A DNA stretch of 64,000 bases, from contig JACKQL020000025.1 in the NCBI GenBank assembly GCA_018296165.2, forward strand, positions 62,001-126,000. The letters run 5' to 3'. This document shows positions 45,171 to 57,079 of this stretch, one piece after another (positions within the stretch are counted from its first letter, which is position 1; each line of letters starts with the position of its first letter). The translations under genes and the position numbers were made by a program. Below the pieces are notes generated by a model that saw nothing but the letters and a program-made list of their open reading frames with translations, was not told the DNA's origin and did no database searches. Origin of the DNA: Termitomyces sp. T153 (lineage: Eukaryota > Basidiomycota > Agaricomycetes > Agaricales > Lyophyllaceae).

Positions 45171-46520
45171 TTGTACACAGTAATAGTGAGGCCTATACTT
45201 ACCTCATTGTAGTTGGGGAGCATACTAATGCTAACTCTAACCACTAGCATACATTGACTCATAGATAGTAATATGAGCTCTTAGACTGATAATGTCAGGC
45301 TCTGCTGACCATGGGGGCTCAGCTACACTGGGCAAATCCTTACTAGGCAAATGTGATTCTCTGCACTGGTAAGTGGGCACTTGGAGAGGTCTTAAATGAG
45401 GGGGACTTGGGAGGATAAGTGATGGGGAGTGATCTGAACAAGTTCAGAGTGGTCCAGAGGAGTCTAGGATGAGTTGCAGGAAAAAGGGCAGACTGACAGA
45501 GTGTCAGATACAAGTCCGGAGGTGAATATTGTAGGTGTGGAGTAAGCAGAGGCTATGCAAGTGATGAGAGCAGAGGCTATGCAAGTGATGGGAGTGGAGG
45601 CTACATGAGTGATGAGAGCAGAGCCAGAGCTTGATGGGGGATCAGCAGAGGTTGACAGCTTTTGGAGCTGAGCAAATAGCAAGGTCCAGAGTTGGTTTGG
45701 AAAGTGTTGAGTTTGTAATCATGGGCACAGAGTTTGTAAAGGGGTTGAAGTTGAAAGGACTTGAGCATGGTAATGGAAATGGAGTTGAACAAGACAAGAC
45801 AAAGTTTGAACGGAGCAAAACAGAGTTGAGACAAGATTGAGATGAGAACAAAAATAGATTCAGGCAGAGATACAAAACAATAACAAGAACAATAACAGAG
45901 ATAGAGACAAGACAAGACTGGGAGATGGAGGGAAGGCTGGGAGACTGAGAGTAAAGGAAAATGTAATACAGAACACAAAACAAGAAATGGAAACAATCAG
46001 AAACACATCAGGTAAGGCAATATCAAGACTAGAGTACAAGGAGTTACTTTACAACTTATATACTGACTACTAGAGAGCTCCAGAGGACAGTGAGTGTGGT
46101 GGCAGGGTTTGGCAGAGCTACATGGGGTTGATAGGTATCAGTTGTGATCAGAGGGTGGGCTGCAATGATATTCTAATGGGACTAGCTGAGAACATGGGCT
46201 GTTCTGAGGTTGTCATGGTACTCCAGAGTAGGTCAGGTGAACCAGGGTAATGAGCTGGTGACATATGACGAAGTCAGGAATGGAGGGTTCTCATGGCTCT
46301 GGACAGTTAGGGGAAGTGTTGATGGCTGTGGAGAAGGCATTGGAGTGGGCCAGGGGGCTATTGGGGTTTGCCAGAGAAGCATCGGAGTTACCTGGAGTGG
46401 GTGCAGAGGGTGTACAATAGTTGGGGGATTTGACAGGGCATTGGGGGGAAACTTCAGGAAAGTGAGCAGGCTGGGAATGAGGTTGGGGGTTCAGGGAGCA
46501 GGTCATGACAGATAACACCA
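45171..46520. other. low-complexity, purine-rich region without recognisable gene
   Basis: 45,780-45,930 is dense in GACAAGA / AACAAGAACAATAACAG words. A minus-strand proline-rich frame (MVLSVMTCSLNPQPHSQPAH, 46,291-46,521) might be the start of a lost Gag, but no domain is recognisable. Confidence 0.4.
45546..45617 (+). repeat. 24-bp tandem repeat, three units
   Basis: Units read GCAGAGGCTATGCAAGTGAT plus GAGA / GGGA, and a third diverged unit GTGGAGGCTACATGAGTGAT plus GAGA. A partial fourth (GCAGAGCC) follows. Confidence 0.85.
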
Positions 46521-47185
46521 CATGTTGTAGCCTAACTTAACTCCTATTGCTAATAATAATAGTCCTAATCTAATGCCAATTAGGTCTTTGAACTCAGGTG
46601 CCTGCCATTTACTGGGAAATTACTACTCCTGGCTAATAGCTAAGGTGGATTGGACAGTACAAGGCTCCAAGGGATCAGGCACTCCAACGTAAAAAAGCTG
46701 CCCTTTAGAGCAAGCCCACATGCATTGAGTTGTAGTGGGTACCATGCAAGTGGCTAAGTTACATTGGTAGAATTTTGTACCAACATCAGGAGCAGCCATT
46801 ATCAGCAGTTAAAAAGGACTTATCATGGTTAGTCCACTTCTTCTAATTAAGTTATGACATGGCACATCAATGAATGACATCATTGATCTACTTCTATTGT
46901 TCCCAGTCCAGTTATTGCTACAGGTGATGCATGCATCACTGGAGTGCCAGAATAGCCAGGCCAGATCAAACAATAGACCCACATGGTGAGTCAGCCTCAT
47001 GGCACAAGCATTTCTTTTATTTTGCATGAGGCTTCTTTGTTATTGGTAGGAAGGAGCAACATGAGGCATCTGTGCAGCAGTTGTGGGACATATCATCAGT
47101 CAGCAAGGGGCAGTTGGCCTCTGATTATCATATTGGTATTAGACCATATGCATTCAGCTATGTAATGGCCTGATGAGCTCTGGTA
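46521..47185. other. no recognisable gene
   Basis: Only short frames on either strand; composition typical of the transposon island. Confidence 0.4.
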
Positions 47186-47187
47186 TA

Positions 47188-48539
47188 CAGTGGCTCAAAA
47201 AACTGTCCCAATATTTTATACTTTTTGAAAGATGATATTGGCATGAAGGATTGGAAGTATTTAAAATTCTGGTCAAATCATGTAAAATACTATAGCATCA
47301 TAGCTACAAATTGCATTTGAGTTTATGTCATTCAAATCAAAACTGATGGAGTAATGGCCATTTTAAAATATTCACTCATTAGGACAGTTTTTTAAGCATC
47401 TCTAATTTTGCAGGTTTGTCCCTATTTTAGTCAGAAACCAACAGAGTCATGTGACTATGTTTGGTTATATTTGGGAGTGGTTCAAGTTGGTTGAACCACA
47501 TCTTGACCTTCAACCACCATCATGAGAGCTACTTTTCCTGCACAATGCTCTACTGTTGCTTCTCTTCTTGCTCAAGGGTATTCTCTGTGCCAGATTGGGG
47601 CTAAAACTGATTTAGGGAAGTCTACTATTGGGAGGATTGGTGGAGAGTTGGAGGTGGATAGGGAAAACCATCCTGGAGGCCATCTAGCTAAGCTTACTCC
47701 ATGTGATAAACAGGCTATTATTTGACAAATCTCAACTGGGAGATCTGATCCAGCTGTTCAGACCACCAATTTTATCAACCACATCATTTCAAACCCTGTC
47801 TCTCCTCAGATCATCTCTCCTCAGACTGTCTGGAATGTGCTGAAGGAGGAGGAGTATCAGGTCTGCTACAAAGAGGAAAGTTCCTATATTCAAAGCTAGA
47901 CATTGTCAACTATGACTTAAATGGGCTCAAGAGCATCAGAACTAGACTGGAAAGGACTGGAAAAGAGTGTTGTAAACAAATGAGACAAAGATTAATAGCA
48001 TTGGATCAGATAGAAAGCAGTATGTGTGGAAGCTATGAGGAGTATGAGGAGAAGGCATTTCAAACTGAACCACTACACCTACTATAAAACATGGAGGAGG
48101 GAATAATCTCATGGTATGGGGCTGTATGAGTTGGAATGAGGTAGAAAAGCTGGTAGAGGTGGTGGGGATCATAAATGCAGAGTAGAATGCAGAGCAGTAC
48201 TGTGGAATCTTGGATGATGGAGCAAAGAAGAGCTTTGGAAAGTTGGAGATGGAGGAGGGTGCCCACTACTTTCAACAGGACAATGACCCCAAACACAACT
48301 CCACAAGGGCTAACAAGTGGTTTGAAAACAATAACTTTGATGTCCTCTGGTGGCCAGCTCAATCCCCTGATCTTAACCCTATTGAAAACCTCTTGGAGTA
48401 TCTCAAGTAAAGTGTAATTTGTAGCTATGATGCCATACTGTTTTACATGATTTAACAGAATTTTAAATACTTCCAATCCTTCATGCCAATGTCATCTTTC
48501 AAAAAGTATAAAATATTAGGACAGTTTTTTGAGCCACTG
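47188..48539 (+). mobile_element. Tc1/mariner-type DNA transposon, full-length but decayed
   Basis: 1352 bp with terminal inverted repeats of about 85 bp (CAGTGGCTCAAAAAACTGTC at the left, its complement ending GAGCCACTG at the right), flanked by TA at 47,186-47,187 and 48,540-48,541. Inside is a transposase remnant on the plus strand. The closest sibling is the deleted copy at 31,778. Confidence 0.92.
47522..48410 (+). pseudogene. Tc1/mariner transposase remnant
   Basis: The N-terminal helix-turn-helix is at 47,522-47,725 (STVASLLAQGYSLCQIGAKT, DLGKSTIGRI). The DDE part is visible across frameshifts: KINSIGSD-like sequence near 47,985, NNLMVWGCMSW-like near 48,100, and a well-kept end EGAHYFQQDNDPKHNSTRAN, then VLWWPAQSPDLNPIENLLEY (48,210-48,410) with the QDNDPKH and SPDLNPIEN signatures of Tc1 enzymes. 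Several frameshifts; no active enzyme. Confidence 0.88.
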
Positions 48540-48599
48540 TAAGAGTGAAATGGGTGGTTGGATTAACTCCAGCCTATTGCCCACTTAGCCCTTGCCACC

Positions 48600-49170
48600 T
48601 CTAGGTTCTGTTCCACAATGCTCACATTTAGCTCACATTGCTACTTGCTGCCTCATCAAGCAAGCAGTATTCATCCCCTGCCACACCTCTGATGATGCTC
48701 TAGAGTTTGCCAACTATTTATCACCCATGTTTTTGCAAAATATGGCCTCTCCAATGACATCATTGCTGATCAGGATGCCCTTTTCATCTTCAAGTTCTGA
48801 CAGTATCTGTGCTGAGCCTTTGACATCCACTCCAACCTCTCCCTCACCTACCACCCCAGAACCAATGGACAAACCAAGCAAGTCAATCAGACTCTGAAGC
48901 AATACCTCCAAATTTACATAGACTACCTCCAGGACAACTGGTGTGCCAAGCTCCCTATCACTGAGTTCACTTATAACACCTCCCATCCTGCAACTAGAGT
49001 TTCCTCATTCTTCACAAACAAAGGCTAAAACCTCCATCTCTCCATGTCTCTTCACAACATCCCCTTCCACATAATCCACAAGGTCACCCCACAATCTCCA
49101 ATTCCTTCAGGAGTACCTCCATTAAGTAATTGACATTACTAACAAAACTTACAATTGTCCTCTGAAATCA
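48600..49170 (+). pseudogene. gypsy family C integrase core fragment
   Basis: Plus-strand frames carry KQAVFIPCHTSDDALEFAN, then FAKYGLSNDIIADQDALF, YHPRTNGQTKQVNQTLKQYL and WCAKLPITEFTYNTSHPATR, covering the second and third acidic positions of the core. It lies directly right of the Tc1 element and leads into the conserved post-integrase ORF. Confidence 0.8.
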
Positions 49171-49471
49171 AGAAGTACTGACCATAGTAGAATGATTCCA
49201 GCACTACCAGGCTCTGCTAGATGGCATTTTGTTGGCTAGTGCATTTGTCCAGAATGCTCTCTGCCTGATTTTCCCAGAGTATTGGCTCCCAGCACAAGTT
49301 GGAGTGGGCCTGGACCAGTTCAATCATCTCTAGGAAGGTCACCAGGCCCTGTTGTTCTTCTGGGATGTGGCCTTGGAATAGTGGGCCTCTAATGTTGTTG
49401 GTCCCTTGCTGATACAGGTGAATGCTTTATGAGAGCTTCATTGGGACATGTTGCAATTGTTTGGCCATAGT
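49171..49471 (+). pseudogene. conserved post-integrase ORF, second copy, split by element B
   Basis: Frame FQHYQALLDGILLASAFVQN, then PEYWLPAQVGVGLDQF and EGHQALLFFWDVALE matches 39,930-40,250. Removing element B and one ATAGT joins it to 55,971, where similarity to 40,200-40,260 continues. Confidence 0.5.
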
Positions 49472-49944
49472 TGTAAGGGCAACCTCTAGAGCAGTGGATC
49501 AGAGTCACACAGCTAGCAGAGGGAAATCTGAAGTATATTAGCAGAGTAGACAATGATACAATCAGTAACTAATCACCTAGCAGAGGAGAATCTAAAGAGA
49601 ATAAGTCTAAGGATCCCCACTGCTTAGTGCAGTGCATTAGCAGGTGGTAGAGGCATGGGAACTACTGTACAGATGACCAGAGCTACTTCTAACCCTAGGG
49701 CAATGATCACTGAGGTAATATGGAGAACTCTGCAGTTTTCCAGAGATCTCTGGGGTTTCAGAAAGAGCCCCAGAGACATCAAACAAGCTGCAGAGGTGCT
49801 GGAACAAGTTGTGGAGATCAAGGGCAATGATTGCTGAGGTAATATGGAGAACTCTGGAGTTCCAGAAAGAGCTCCAGAGACATTGAACAAGCTGCAGAAG
49901 TGCTGGAACAAGTTGTGGAGGTTAGAAATGGGAGTCCCCTGACA
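49472..49944 (-). repeat. 3' LTR of element B
   Basis: 473 bp. It contains two copies of a roughly 124-bp internal unit (GGGCAATGATCACTGAGGTA ... CTGGAACAAGTTGTGGAG), the second partly deleted. Confidence 0.92.
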
Positions 49945-50019
49945 TCACCCCCTCTCTAGCATGCAATGTCTTAATGTGTGGAGTAAAAGAAGTCTCTGAT
50001 TGCTTGGTCCACTAATGAG

Positions 50020-50336
50020 ATAGAGTAGATCCCTCATATGGCATGCGGAGCCTCTGGATGTTTCTAGTGGAACTCCTTGACAAGTCTGGGGGTGTGTACA
50101 TTCTCCTGTGGCTCCCAGAATATATCCTCAATCTCATAGCCTTTCTACTTCACCTTGTATTGTAGTTGTCTCTGGAATAAATGGCTATCCAGGATTTCCT
50201 CCACCTCATATTCCTCATTGTTGTTGACCACCATGGGGGGCAGCAGAGATAGCAGACAACACTCCAGAATAGAATCCTTAGGGGCCAGAGTTAGTTTGAC
50301 CATGTTGAACACTGGATAAAGCTGGCACATCCTCAC
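50020..50336 (-). pseudogene. integrase C-terminus and chromodomain, element B
   Basis: Minus frame MCQLYPVFNMVKLTLAPKDS, then NNNEEYEVEEILDSHLFQRQ, LQYKVK, one stop, KGYEIEDIFWEPQENVHTPR and LVKEFH. Apart from one stop, this is a complete chromodomain (strand, strand, WEP turn, C-terminal helix). The domain binds methylated histone H3 in related chromoviruses and targets integration to heterochromatin. Confidence 0.87.
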
Positions 50337-50539
50337 AGAGAGCTGGAGTCAATAGGCTAAGGGTCTTATCTGTCATTCCACTGTAAAAGGCCCCAACTGC
50401 TGGTGCAACAGCTTTTTTGAGGGCTGGGTAGTTATAATGTTGGAGGCATTCAGGTAGACTTGATCTTTGGACTGATATTTGTGCTCCAGGGTCCTCCCAT
50501 GGTTGTAGTATCATGCCATGTCATCCTTTGCCTTTGCCA

Positions 50540-51490
50540 GTGCTGCCTGGGCCTCCTTCTGCAACCTCTTTATCCAGTCCACAAATTTGTTTACTGCCTC
50601 ATTCTCTAAGGGCCAGGCCTGGGGTTCAAAATCCATGTGTGGATATCATCCTGTGTCAAGGAAGAATGGGGAAAACTGAGTGAATATGTGAATATGGTTG
50701 TTGTATTGGAATTCAGTGTCAGGGAAAAGTTTGTCCCAGTCATCTTAGTGTTCATTGCAAAAGAAGCAGAGATACTGCTCTAACTCCTGGTTTATGTGTT
50801 TTGTCTGGCCATTGGACTGTGGGTAGTAGGCAGTAGTGGTGTGGAGCTTCACTCCAAGCAGTCAGTAGAGCTCCCAGGTGAACTCTGCCACAAATTGTGG
50901 TCCCCAATCTGAGACATAGGTGTCGGAGAGGCTGTGGAGCTTCCAGACATTCCTCCAGTACAGGTTTGCAGTGCCCATAGCAGAGCAGGTGGTGTGAGTC
51001 AGAATGAAGTGCACTCACTTGCCATATAGGTTTATCACCACCATGATCGCATCATAACCGTAGGCATCAGGGAGCTCTACAATGAAGTCTACAGATGCCA
51101 CACTCCATTATTCTGCAGGCATGGGTAGCAGGTGTAACTGTCTGTAGAGGAGTTGGCGCTGGGGCTTGGTTCAGAGGCAGAGATTGCAGGTCTTAGTGTA
51201 GGACCTAATATACTAGGACATCTGGGGCCACCAGTAGTTCTGCAATACTAGCTCCAGTGTCTTCCACCATCCAGAGTGCCCTGCAATGCGGAAGTCGTGG
51301 TGTTGCTCCACAATCCTCTGACAGAGCTCTGGAATGTTGGAGATGTAGATATGGTCTTGGAAGGTCAGGATTCCATCTCAGAGGGCCCATTCATCAGCAT
51401 GGACCACCTTGGCACCAATGGTATGCCCTGACTTCAGTGTCCAAGCAGCTTGTACCACCAGCTCCTCCTGCTGACCATTCCAATTACCCT
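50540..51490 (-). pseudogene. integrase zinc domain and core, element B
   Basis: Degenerate minus-strand frames between RNase H and chromodomain. Pieces corresponding to the integrase zinc region lie near 51,200-51,300 and to the core near 50,640-51,060 (DSHHLLCYGHCKP in one frame; HINQELEQYL-like sequence near 50,780). Assigned mainly by position and by correspondence to element A. Confidence 0.65.
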
Positions 51491-51771
51491 ACTGTATATC
51501 CTGGAGGATGTCTGCTTCTGCTCCCTCAACAGCAAGACTTTCCATGGCTTGGATTGCAAATAATTCAGGGTGGAGGAGCACAATATTGCTGTTATCCCCC
51601 TTCTCCCATGCCATAGTCCACTCTCCAGAATAGGGCATCTGGTTTCCCCATGCTCTGGCTAGGCTTGTAGTGCAAAGAGAAGCTGAAGTTGGCAAGGTAG
51701 AGGGACCACTGGGCCTGTCAGCAATTGAGCTTCTTGGCTGTCCAGAAGTATTCAAAGTTCTTGTGATCTGT

Positions 51772-53117
51772 TCAGACCTCAAACTTGTGCCACACACCCT
51801 TCAGGAAGTGCTGCCACTCCTTAAATGACCAGATGATGGCCAGCATCTCTTTGTCATGGATCTCATAGTTCCACTCCACCATGTTCAGGCTCTTGGAGTA
51901 AAAGGCCACCAGATGCCACTTCTCATCCTCCAGAAATTGCTGTGAGAGCACAGCTCCAGTAGCAAAGTTGGAGCTGTCAGCCTTCACCTGGAAGGGAGAA
52001 TTGTCATCTGGGAAGAGGAGGACAGGTCCAGAGGTCATGGCATGCTTGAGAGTGTCAAAGTCCATCTGCTCTGAAGGTCTCCAACTCCATAGAACATCCT
52101 TTCCCATGAGGTCAAATAGTGGACAGGCATGGTATGAGAAGTCCTGGATGAATCTCCAGTAGAAGTTTGCAAAACCAAGGAACACCTGCACCTCCTTTTT
52201 GTTCTGGGGCTCTGGCTACTCTGCCATGTCTGCTACCTTCACTGGGTCCATCTCCATGGTTCCATGTGATATGATCAGGCCAAGGTACTCAATCCAGGTT
52301 TGTTCAAACTCACATTTCTCTAGCTTGAGGTAGAGCTAATGCTGGCAGAGGCATTCCAGGACAAGGCAAGTGATCTGACAGTGTTCCTCCAGCATTTTGG
52401 TATAGATGAGGAGGATGTCATCAAGGTATACACACACTATGCCCTCTGCTATGAGGTCCTAGAAGATGTTGTTCATTATGGTTTGGAAGGTGGCAGGGCT
52501 ATTAATGAGTCTGAAGAACATAACAAGCAGCTCAAACAATCCCTGGTTAGTCTGGAAGGCAGCCTTCCACTCATCTCCCTCCTGAATGCACATATTGTTG
52601 TAACCCCACTAGATGTCCAGCTTAGTGAAGTATTGCACACCCCAGAGGTTGTTGATGAGCTTGGAGATGATGGGGAGAGGGTAATGGTTCTTCACTGTCA
52701 TGGTGTTGAGTACCCAGTAGTTCTGGACCAGTTGGAGGGAGCCATCCTTCTTTTTGATGAAGAAAACCAGAGAAGCCATTGGAGACTTGAATGGGCAGAT
52801 GTGATTAGAGTCCAGGTTCTCCTGCAGAAATGCATCAAGCTCATCCTGTTCTCAGGGCACAAGCAGGTAGACCTTATATCTGGAGGGTGCCAAGTCTGGT
52901 AGCAGTTTGATGGCGTGGTCCCACCTCTTGCACTCTGAAAGTGAGTTGAACAAAGCTTTGGAGAACACATCCTCAAACGCATGAAGATAGGGGGGTACCA
53001 CATCCCGGAACTCTTGAGGCATGGCATTAGCAGTGAATGCCTGGGCCAGCCATTGAAACATGGTCTGGCTAGCCCAGATCTCCATGATAGAAAGCAGCAA
53101 GTGTATGGTGGTAGCAT
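51772..53117 (-). pseudogene. reverse transcriptase and RNase H, element B
   Basis: The minus strand: pre-RT segment LHAFEDVFSKALFNSLSECK (52,852-53,100), RT with CVYLDDILLIYTKMLEEHC (about 52,430), then VFLGFANFYWRFIQDFSYHA and RNase H GPVLLFPDDNSPFQVKADSS, VAFYSKSLNMVEWNYEIHDK (51,772-52,191). The catalytic YLDD is kept. Several frame changes between 52,200 and 53,100. Confidence 0.86.
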
Positions 53118-53242
53118 AAATTCAATCCCCCACTTCTACTACTTTGTCTGGGAGCTCTGGCTTGCATATGCCACCAAACTCCTCTCCATGCTCCTCCTCT
53201 GAAGCTCTGCTGTTGCTCCAATCATTCTTATAGAGAGCCTCT

Positions 53243-53720
53243 CTATAAAGAAACACCAGAGGCAGGGGATTCAGGAGGTCTAAATCTGCAAAGGGGAGAG
53301 GACTGGCACAACATGTGCAGATGGCTGTGTGCTCCTGAACTTGGGTCTGATGCTCTACTCTGTCCTCTGCAGCACAGGTGGAACACTTCCAGGGGCACCT
53401 GCTCATAGTTACCTCCCCTTTGGTCCAATTGACCTCAGAGTTGTGCTCCTGGAGCTACATAAAACCAAGAATCATGTCCTGCCTTCCCAAGCTAGTAACA
53501 GCAAATACAGCATGCTCCATGTGGTTCTGATAACAGAGGACCAGATCAGCCATGGAGTTGATGGCACCTGCTTCATTAAGTGTTCTGTCAATGTTGTAGA
53601 CAGGAATGAGCTTAGAGAGGGGCTGCATGGTCAGGCCATAGTATTTGACAAACTCCAAGTCCAGGAACAGTCCTGTCGCTCTGCTGGATAGAAGAGCTGT
53701 GACTCCATGGGATTTGCTGA
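53243..53720 (-). pseudogene. protease, element B; catalytic Asp missing
   Basis: The active-site region reads ALLSSRATGLFLDLEF where element A has ALLDSGATGLFLD, so the catalytic Asp and Gly are lost. It continues KLIPVYNIDRTLNEAGAINS and SLGRQDMILGFM (53,455-53,658) and then the C-terminal part with HLCCRGQSRA-like sequence in another frame. Confidence 0.82.
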
Positions 53721-54018
53721 GTGTCTGTCATCTCAATCTCCACATTGAGATGCAGGAAGTTGGTGGACAGGGCAGAGGCCATCACATACTGTCAAGGCAT
53801 TTGATGCACCCAAGCAGAGCTGTGCCAACGGACCTTCAGAGGTGTCAGGGAGCTCAGCAGGGGCTCCGGAATTAGTGTTTGTCCATCTGAAGGGGGGCAT
53901 TGAGGTTCTTCTGTCTCAGAATGAAGGGCATCAGAAAAGGCATTTTCATTTTCTATTGACAGACACAAGAACATGTTAGCACCCAGCAACAGAGGTGTAC
54001 ACCTCATTCATTGCTCAA

Positions 54019-55242
54019 CTAAAAATCCTCCTCCAGCTCCAAAAGTGAGGTGCACATGCTGATCTCCTTTGGGGTCAACTTCAGTATAGGCTCATCTAGC
54101 AATGGAGCTCCAGCAGCATCCTTTGTGGCCAGCAGCTGTAGGAGAAGTTTCTCCTGCTCTGCCATAGAAAAGTAGCATACCTCCAGGCCTAGAGGGCAGT
54201 GCTGTGCAAAGTGCCTAGGCTTCTGGCATCTCCAGCACAGCAGTGGGGCAGCACAGAGCTGCCTAGCAGCATTTACATCTATAGGGATCCCTAGCAGCAA
54301 GGAGCATGCTGTAGAGATAGCCAGAGTAAAGGCTGGCATTGAACAAGCAGGTGCAGAGTAGCAGAGATTGCTGATCAGAGCTGGGTGCAGCACAGAATGG
54401 GAGCAGCAGAGCTCCCTTTAGATCTATATGAGTTGCCATTGGTCCTGGGCCACCTCATATCACAACACAATCTTTTCATCATCAGAGCGACTCTTTGTTA
54501 AATTGTCAATGTGTTCCACTAGTGTAAGGTGCAAGCCATTCTGAAAAGTAAAGCATAGTTGGAGGCCATTGGGGAAAGCGGCCTGCTCCACCAGAGCCTA
54601 GAACAAGTCAATGTACTCATCCAGTGTATGCTTCCCTTGTCCATACTGCTCCCTATCACATAGCATCAAGGCTGCAGTCTTAGCAGGGTCTAATGGAAAA
54701 AACTCCACATGGAAGTTCTTCTTAAAGGCAGCCCAGTCTGAAAAGCTTCCAACACCACCAGAGCAGTGGAAGACTCATAGCGCATAAGTAGAGGCATGTC
54801 CAGTCTTCATATATGACAGCACCCAGGCTATTTTCAATGTGTTGGAGTCAAAGGCATCCCTGCTGAAGTGGATATAAGTGAGGCAGGACTGCAAGAATTG
54901 CTCCCTGCCAGAGCAGGCATTGTCATATGTGTCTGGTAGTGCAGGATGCAGAATCTGTGGCTGTAAGGTCACTGGAGCTGCAGAAACAGGTACAGATGTG
55001 GTTGGGGCTAGTTTCATAGCCACTAGAGGGGCAGAGTTAGGGGGTAGGCATTCAAGCAGTGCCTGGAGGGACTGGGAGATAAGATTGGTTGTTTGATAAA
55101 AGGTAGAGAGTTTAGTAGTATGGTGGGTGAGAGATGATTGCATTAATTGCACCTAGGTTTCTAGGTGAAGCAGGCAAGTCCAGGCCTCGTCCTGCAGGGC
55201 CAGAACCTCTGAGGGTGTGTCTGGGTTGGCAAGCTGAGACAT
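54019..55242 (-). pseudogene. Gag, element B (nearly continuous)
   Basis: It starts MSQLANPDTPSEVLALQDEA at 55,242, the first ATG inside the 5' LTR edge. A capsid-like core (FLQSCLTYIHFSRDAFDSNT, LKIAWVLSYMKTGHASTYAL, 54,775-54,910) continues through EYIDLF-like and WYKV-like segments with a few stops. A canonical zinc knuckle CWRCQKPRHFAQHCPLG (CX2CX4HX4C, about 54,180-54,235) precedes the C-terminus ...LLELEEDF, stop at 54,019. The only zinc knuckle preserved among the gypsy copies here. Confidence 0.85.
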
Positions 55243-55348
55243 AAAGCTCTGTGGTGTTTAGTCCTGGTGGAGAAGTGATGGGTAGTGGCTCAGAAGTTCC
55301 TTGCAGCTATAAAGGGCCTCCAGACCAGTTTTAGGAGACTTGTTCTGC

Positions 55349-55965
55349 TGTAAGGGCAACCTCCAGAGCAGTGGATTGGAGTCACACAGCTAGCAGAGGG
55401 GAATCCAAAGTATATTAGCAGAGTAGACAACAATACAATCAGTAACAAATCACCTAGCAGAGAGGAATCTGAAGAAAACAAGTCTAAGGATCCCTGCTGC
55501 TCTATGTGGCACATCAGTGGGTAGTGGAGGCATGAGAACTACTGTACAGATAACCAGAGATACTCCTAACCCTAGGGCAATGATCACTGAGGTAATATGG
55601 AGAACTCCACAGTTCTCTGGAGATTTCCAGGGTTCCAGAAAGAGCCCCAGAGACATCAAACAAGCTGCAGAGGTGCTGGAACAAGTTGTGGAGGTCAAGG
55701 GCAATGATTGCTAAAGTAATACAGAGAACTCCACAGTTCTCTGGAGATCTCTAGAGTTCTGGAAAGAGCTCCAGAGACATTGAACAAGCTGCAGAAATGC
55801 TGGAACAAGTTGTGGAGGTCAAGAGCAATGATTGCTAAGGTAATCCAGAGAACTCTGCAGTTCTCCAGAGATCTCTGGGGTTCCAGAAAGAGCCCTGTAG
55901 ATGTTGAACAAGCTGCAGAGGTGCTAGAACAAGTTGCAGAGGTCAGAAATGAAAGTCCCCTAACA
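55349..55965 (-). repeat. 5' LTR of element B, with three minisatellite units
   Basis: 617 bp. Units of 124 bp run 55,575-55,698, 55,699-55,822 and 55,823 to about 55,944. The partner LTR has two. The rest of the two LTRs aligns closely. Confidence 0.92.
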
Positions 55966-55970
55966 ATAGT

Positions 55971-56740
55971 CACATATCACAAGCACCTCCTTTGTAATGG
56001 TGCAATTGGGAGACAAGCCCCAGATGATTGATCTAATGGAGAGTGAGGATAAGACATGGGTCAGTAGGTGTAGGTGCATCTGGGCTCCTATTAAAAGTAA
56101 CATATAATTTTCTGTCAGTTCTATCATAGTAGTGCTCAAGCCAATGATCTTTTTTCTTGTTGTCTGACAATTTGAGTGCTTAAAATAGACCCAGATAAGA
56201 TGAGTTGGAGATGTTGGAGATGGTGGGGAGTGTGATAACAGCATAAAGATAATTTGGGGATTTTGGAGATGAAGGGGAGTGTTAAAGATGCCGGAGATGA
56301 AGGGGAGCATATCAGAGATGTTGGGAATGGAATGAGTGATGGTATTGTGGGGATAGGTCAGTGGCATATAGATCACTCAGAGATTTTAGAGATGCCAGGA
56401 GTGTTGGGGTGAGTGATGGCATTGTGGGGATAAGGTGGTAGTAGGTAAGATACATATTGTCTGTATGGTTTGGAGTCTTGGAGGTGGGGGGCATTGGAGA
56501 TGAGTGGTGGCATCAGAGTGAATTGGGTAAGGAGGAGGAAAAGGTTATGGAGGGGGAAATGTGCATACAAGTGGGAGTTGAATTCCTAATAAATCTCAAG
56601 GATGGGAGTTAGGTCCACATATGTCCTTGTGAATCAGGGGGATCAGGAATCCTAGAGCTTATGGGGGAAGAACCTGTAGAAGTTTTGGAGGACATTTGGA
56701 GCATCTCCAAGATTTCTGGTGGGGGGGGGGGCTCAGTTTT
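55971..56740. repeat. family-C terminal sequence, minus-strand copy
   Basis: Rich in GGAGATG / GGGGAGTG words, resembling 40,440-40,900. The block GGAGTTGAATT...GGATGGGAGTTAGG at 56,570-56,620 corresponds to 40,890-40,930. A run of 12 G at 56,719-56,730 ends it. No coding region recognised. Confidence 0.45.
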
Positions 56741-57000
56741 GTGTCCAGGGAAGGTGTTGGGGTGATGTTGTTCAAGGAGTCAGACATGAAAGACAGGGTG
56801 GAGGCTCTTCATTCCCAGAGGAAGGTGGAGTTTGTAAGCATGCAAGGAGACCTTCTAGAGTATCTTGAAAGAGCCAAACCATTTGTGGTTGAGTTTGATT
56901 GAGGGTTGCCAGGTCTTGATGGGTTGTCAATCAAGCCATGCCAGGGAACCTATGGCCAGTCTAGGGTGGGGTTTCACTTTGAGTTGGAATATTTGTAGTC
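56740..57000 (-). pseudogene. integrase C-terminal fragment, gypsy family C
   Basis: Minus frame LAIGSLAWLD, then IKTWQPSIKLNHKWFGSFKI, KVSLHAYKLHLPLGMKSLHP and VFHV is the conserved SH3-like end of gypsy integrases (usual form ...KLDHKWLGPF...HPVFHVSLLEP). The chromodomain that should follow is gone, cut at the poly-G run. Confidence 0.75.
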
Positions 57001-57079
57001 ACTCACTAAGGGATTGGATCCAGAGCTCTGACATTCAGGTGACCAGCCACTCACACTGTTGGGTCACCTCTGCAGGGTC

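Larger units (their letters stand above)
49472..55965 (-). mobile_element. Ty3/gypsy chromovirus, element B (family A), with two LTRs
   Basis: LTRs are at 49,472-49,944 and 55,349-55,965, with termini TGTAAGGG and CTGACA/CTAACA. A perfect 5-bp duplication ATAGT is at 49,467-49,471 and 55,966-55,970. Minus-strand order: gag, protease, RT, RNase H, integrase, chromodomain. A purine tract (AGAGAGGGGGTGA on minus) adjoins the 3' LTR. It is better preserved than element A, with a nearly continuous Gag and chromodomain, but pol has stops. Confidence 0.94.

Noticed and set aside
52339..52902. 187-aa plus-strand open frame
   Set aside because: It is the antisense shadow of the element B reverse transcriptase, including the complement of the YLDD box.
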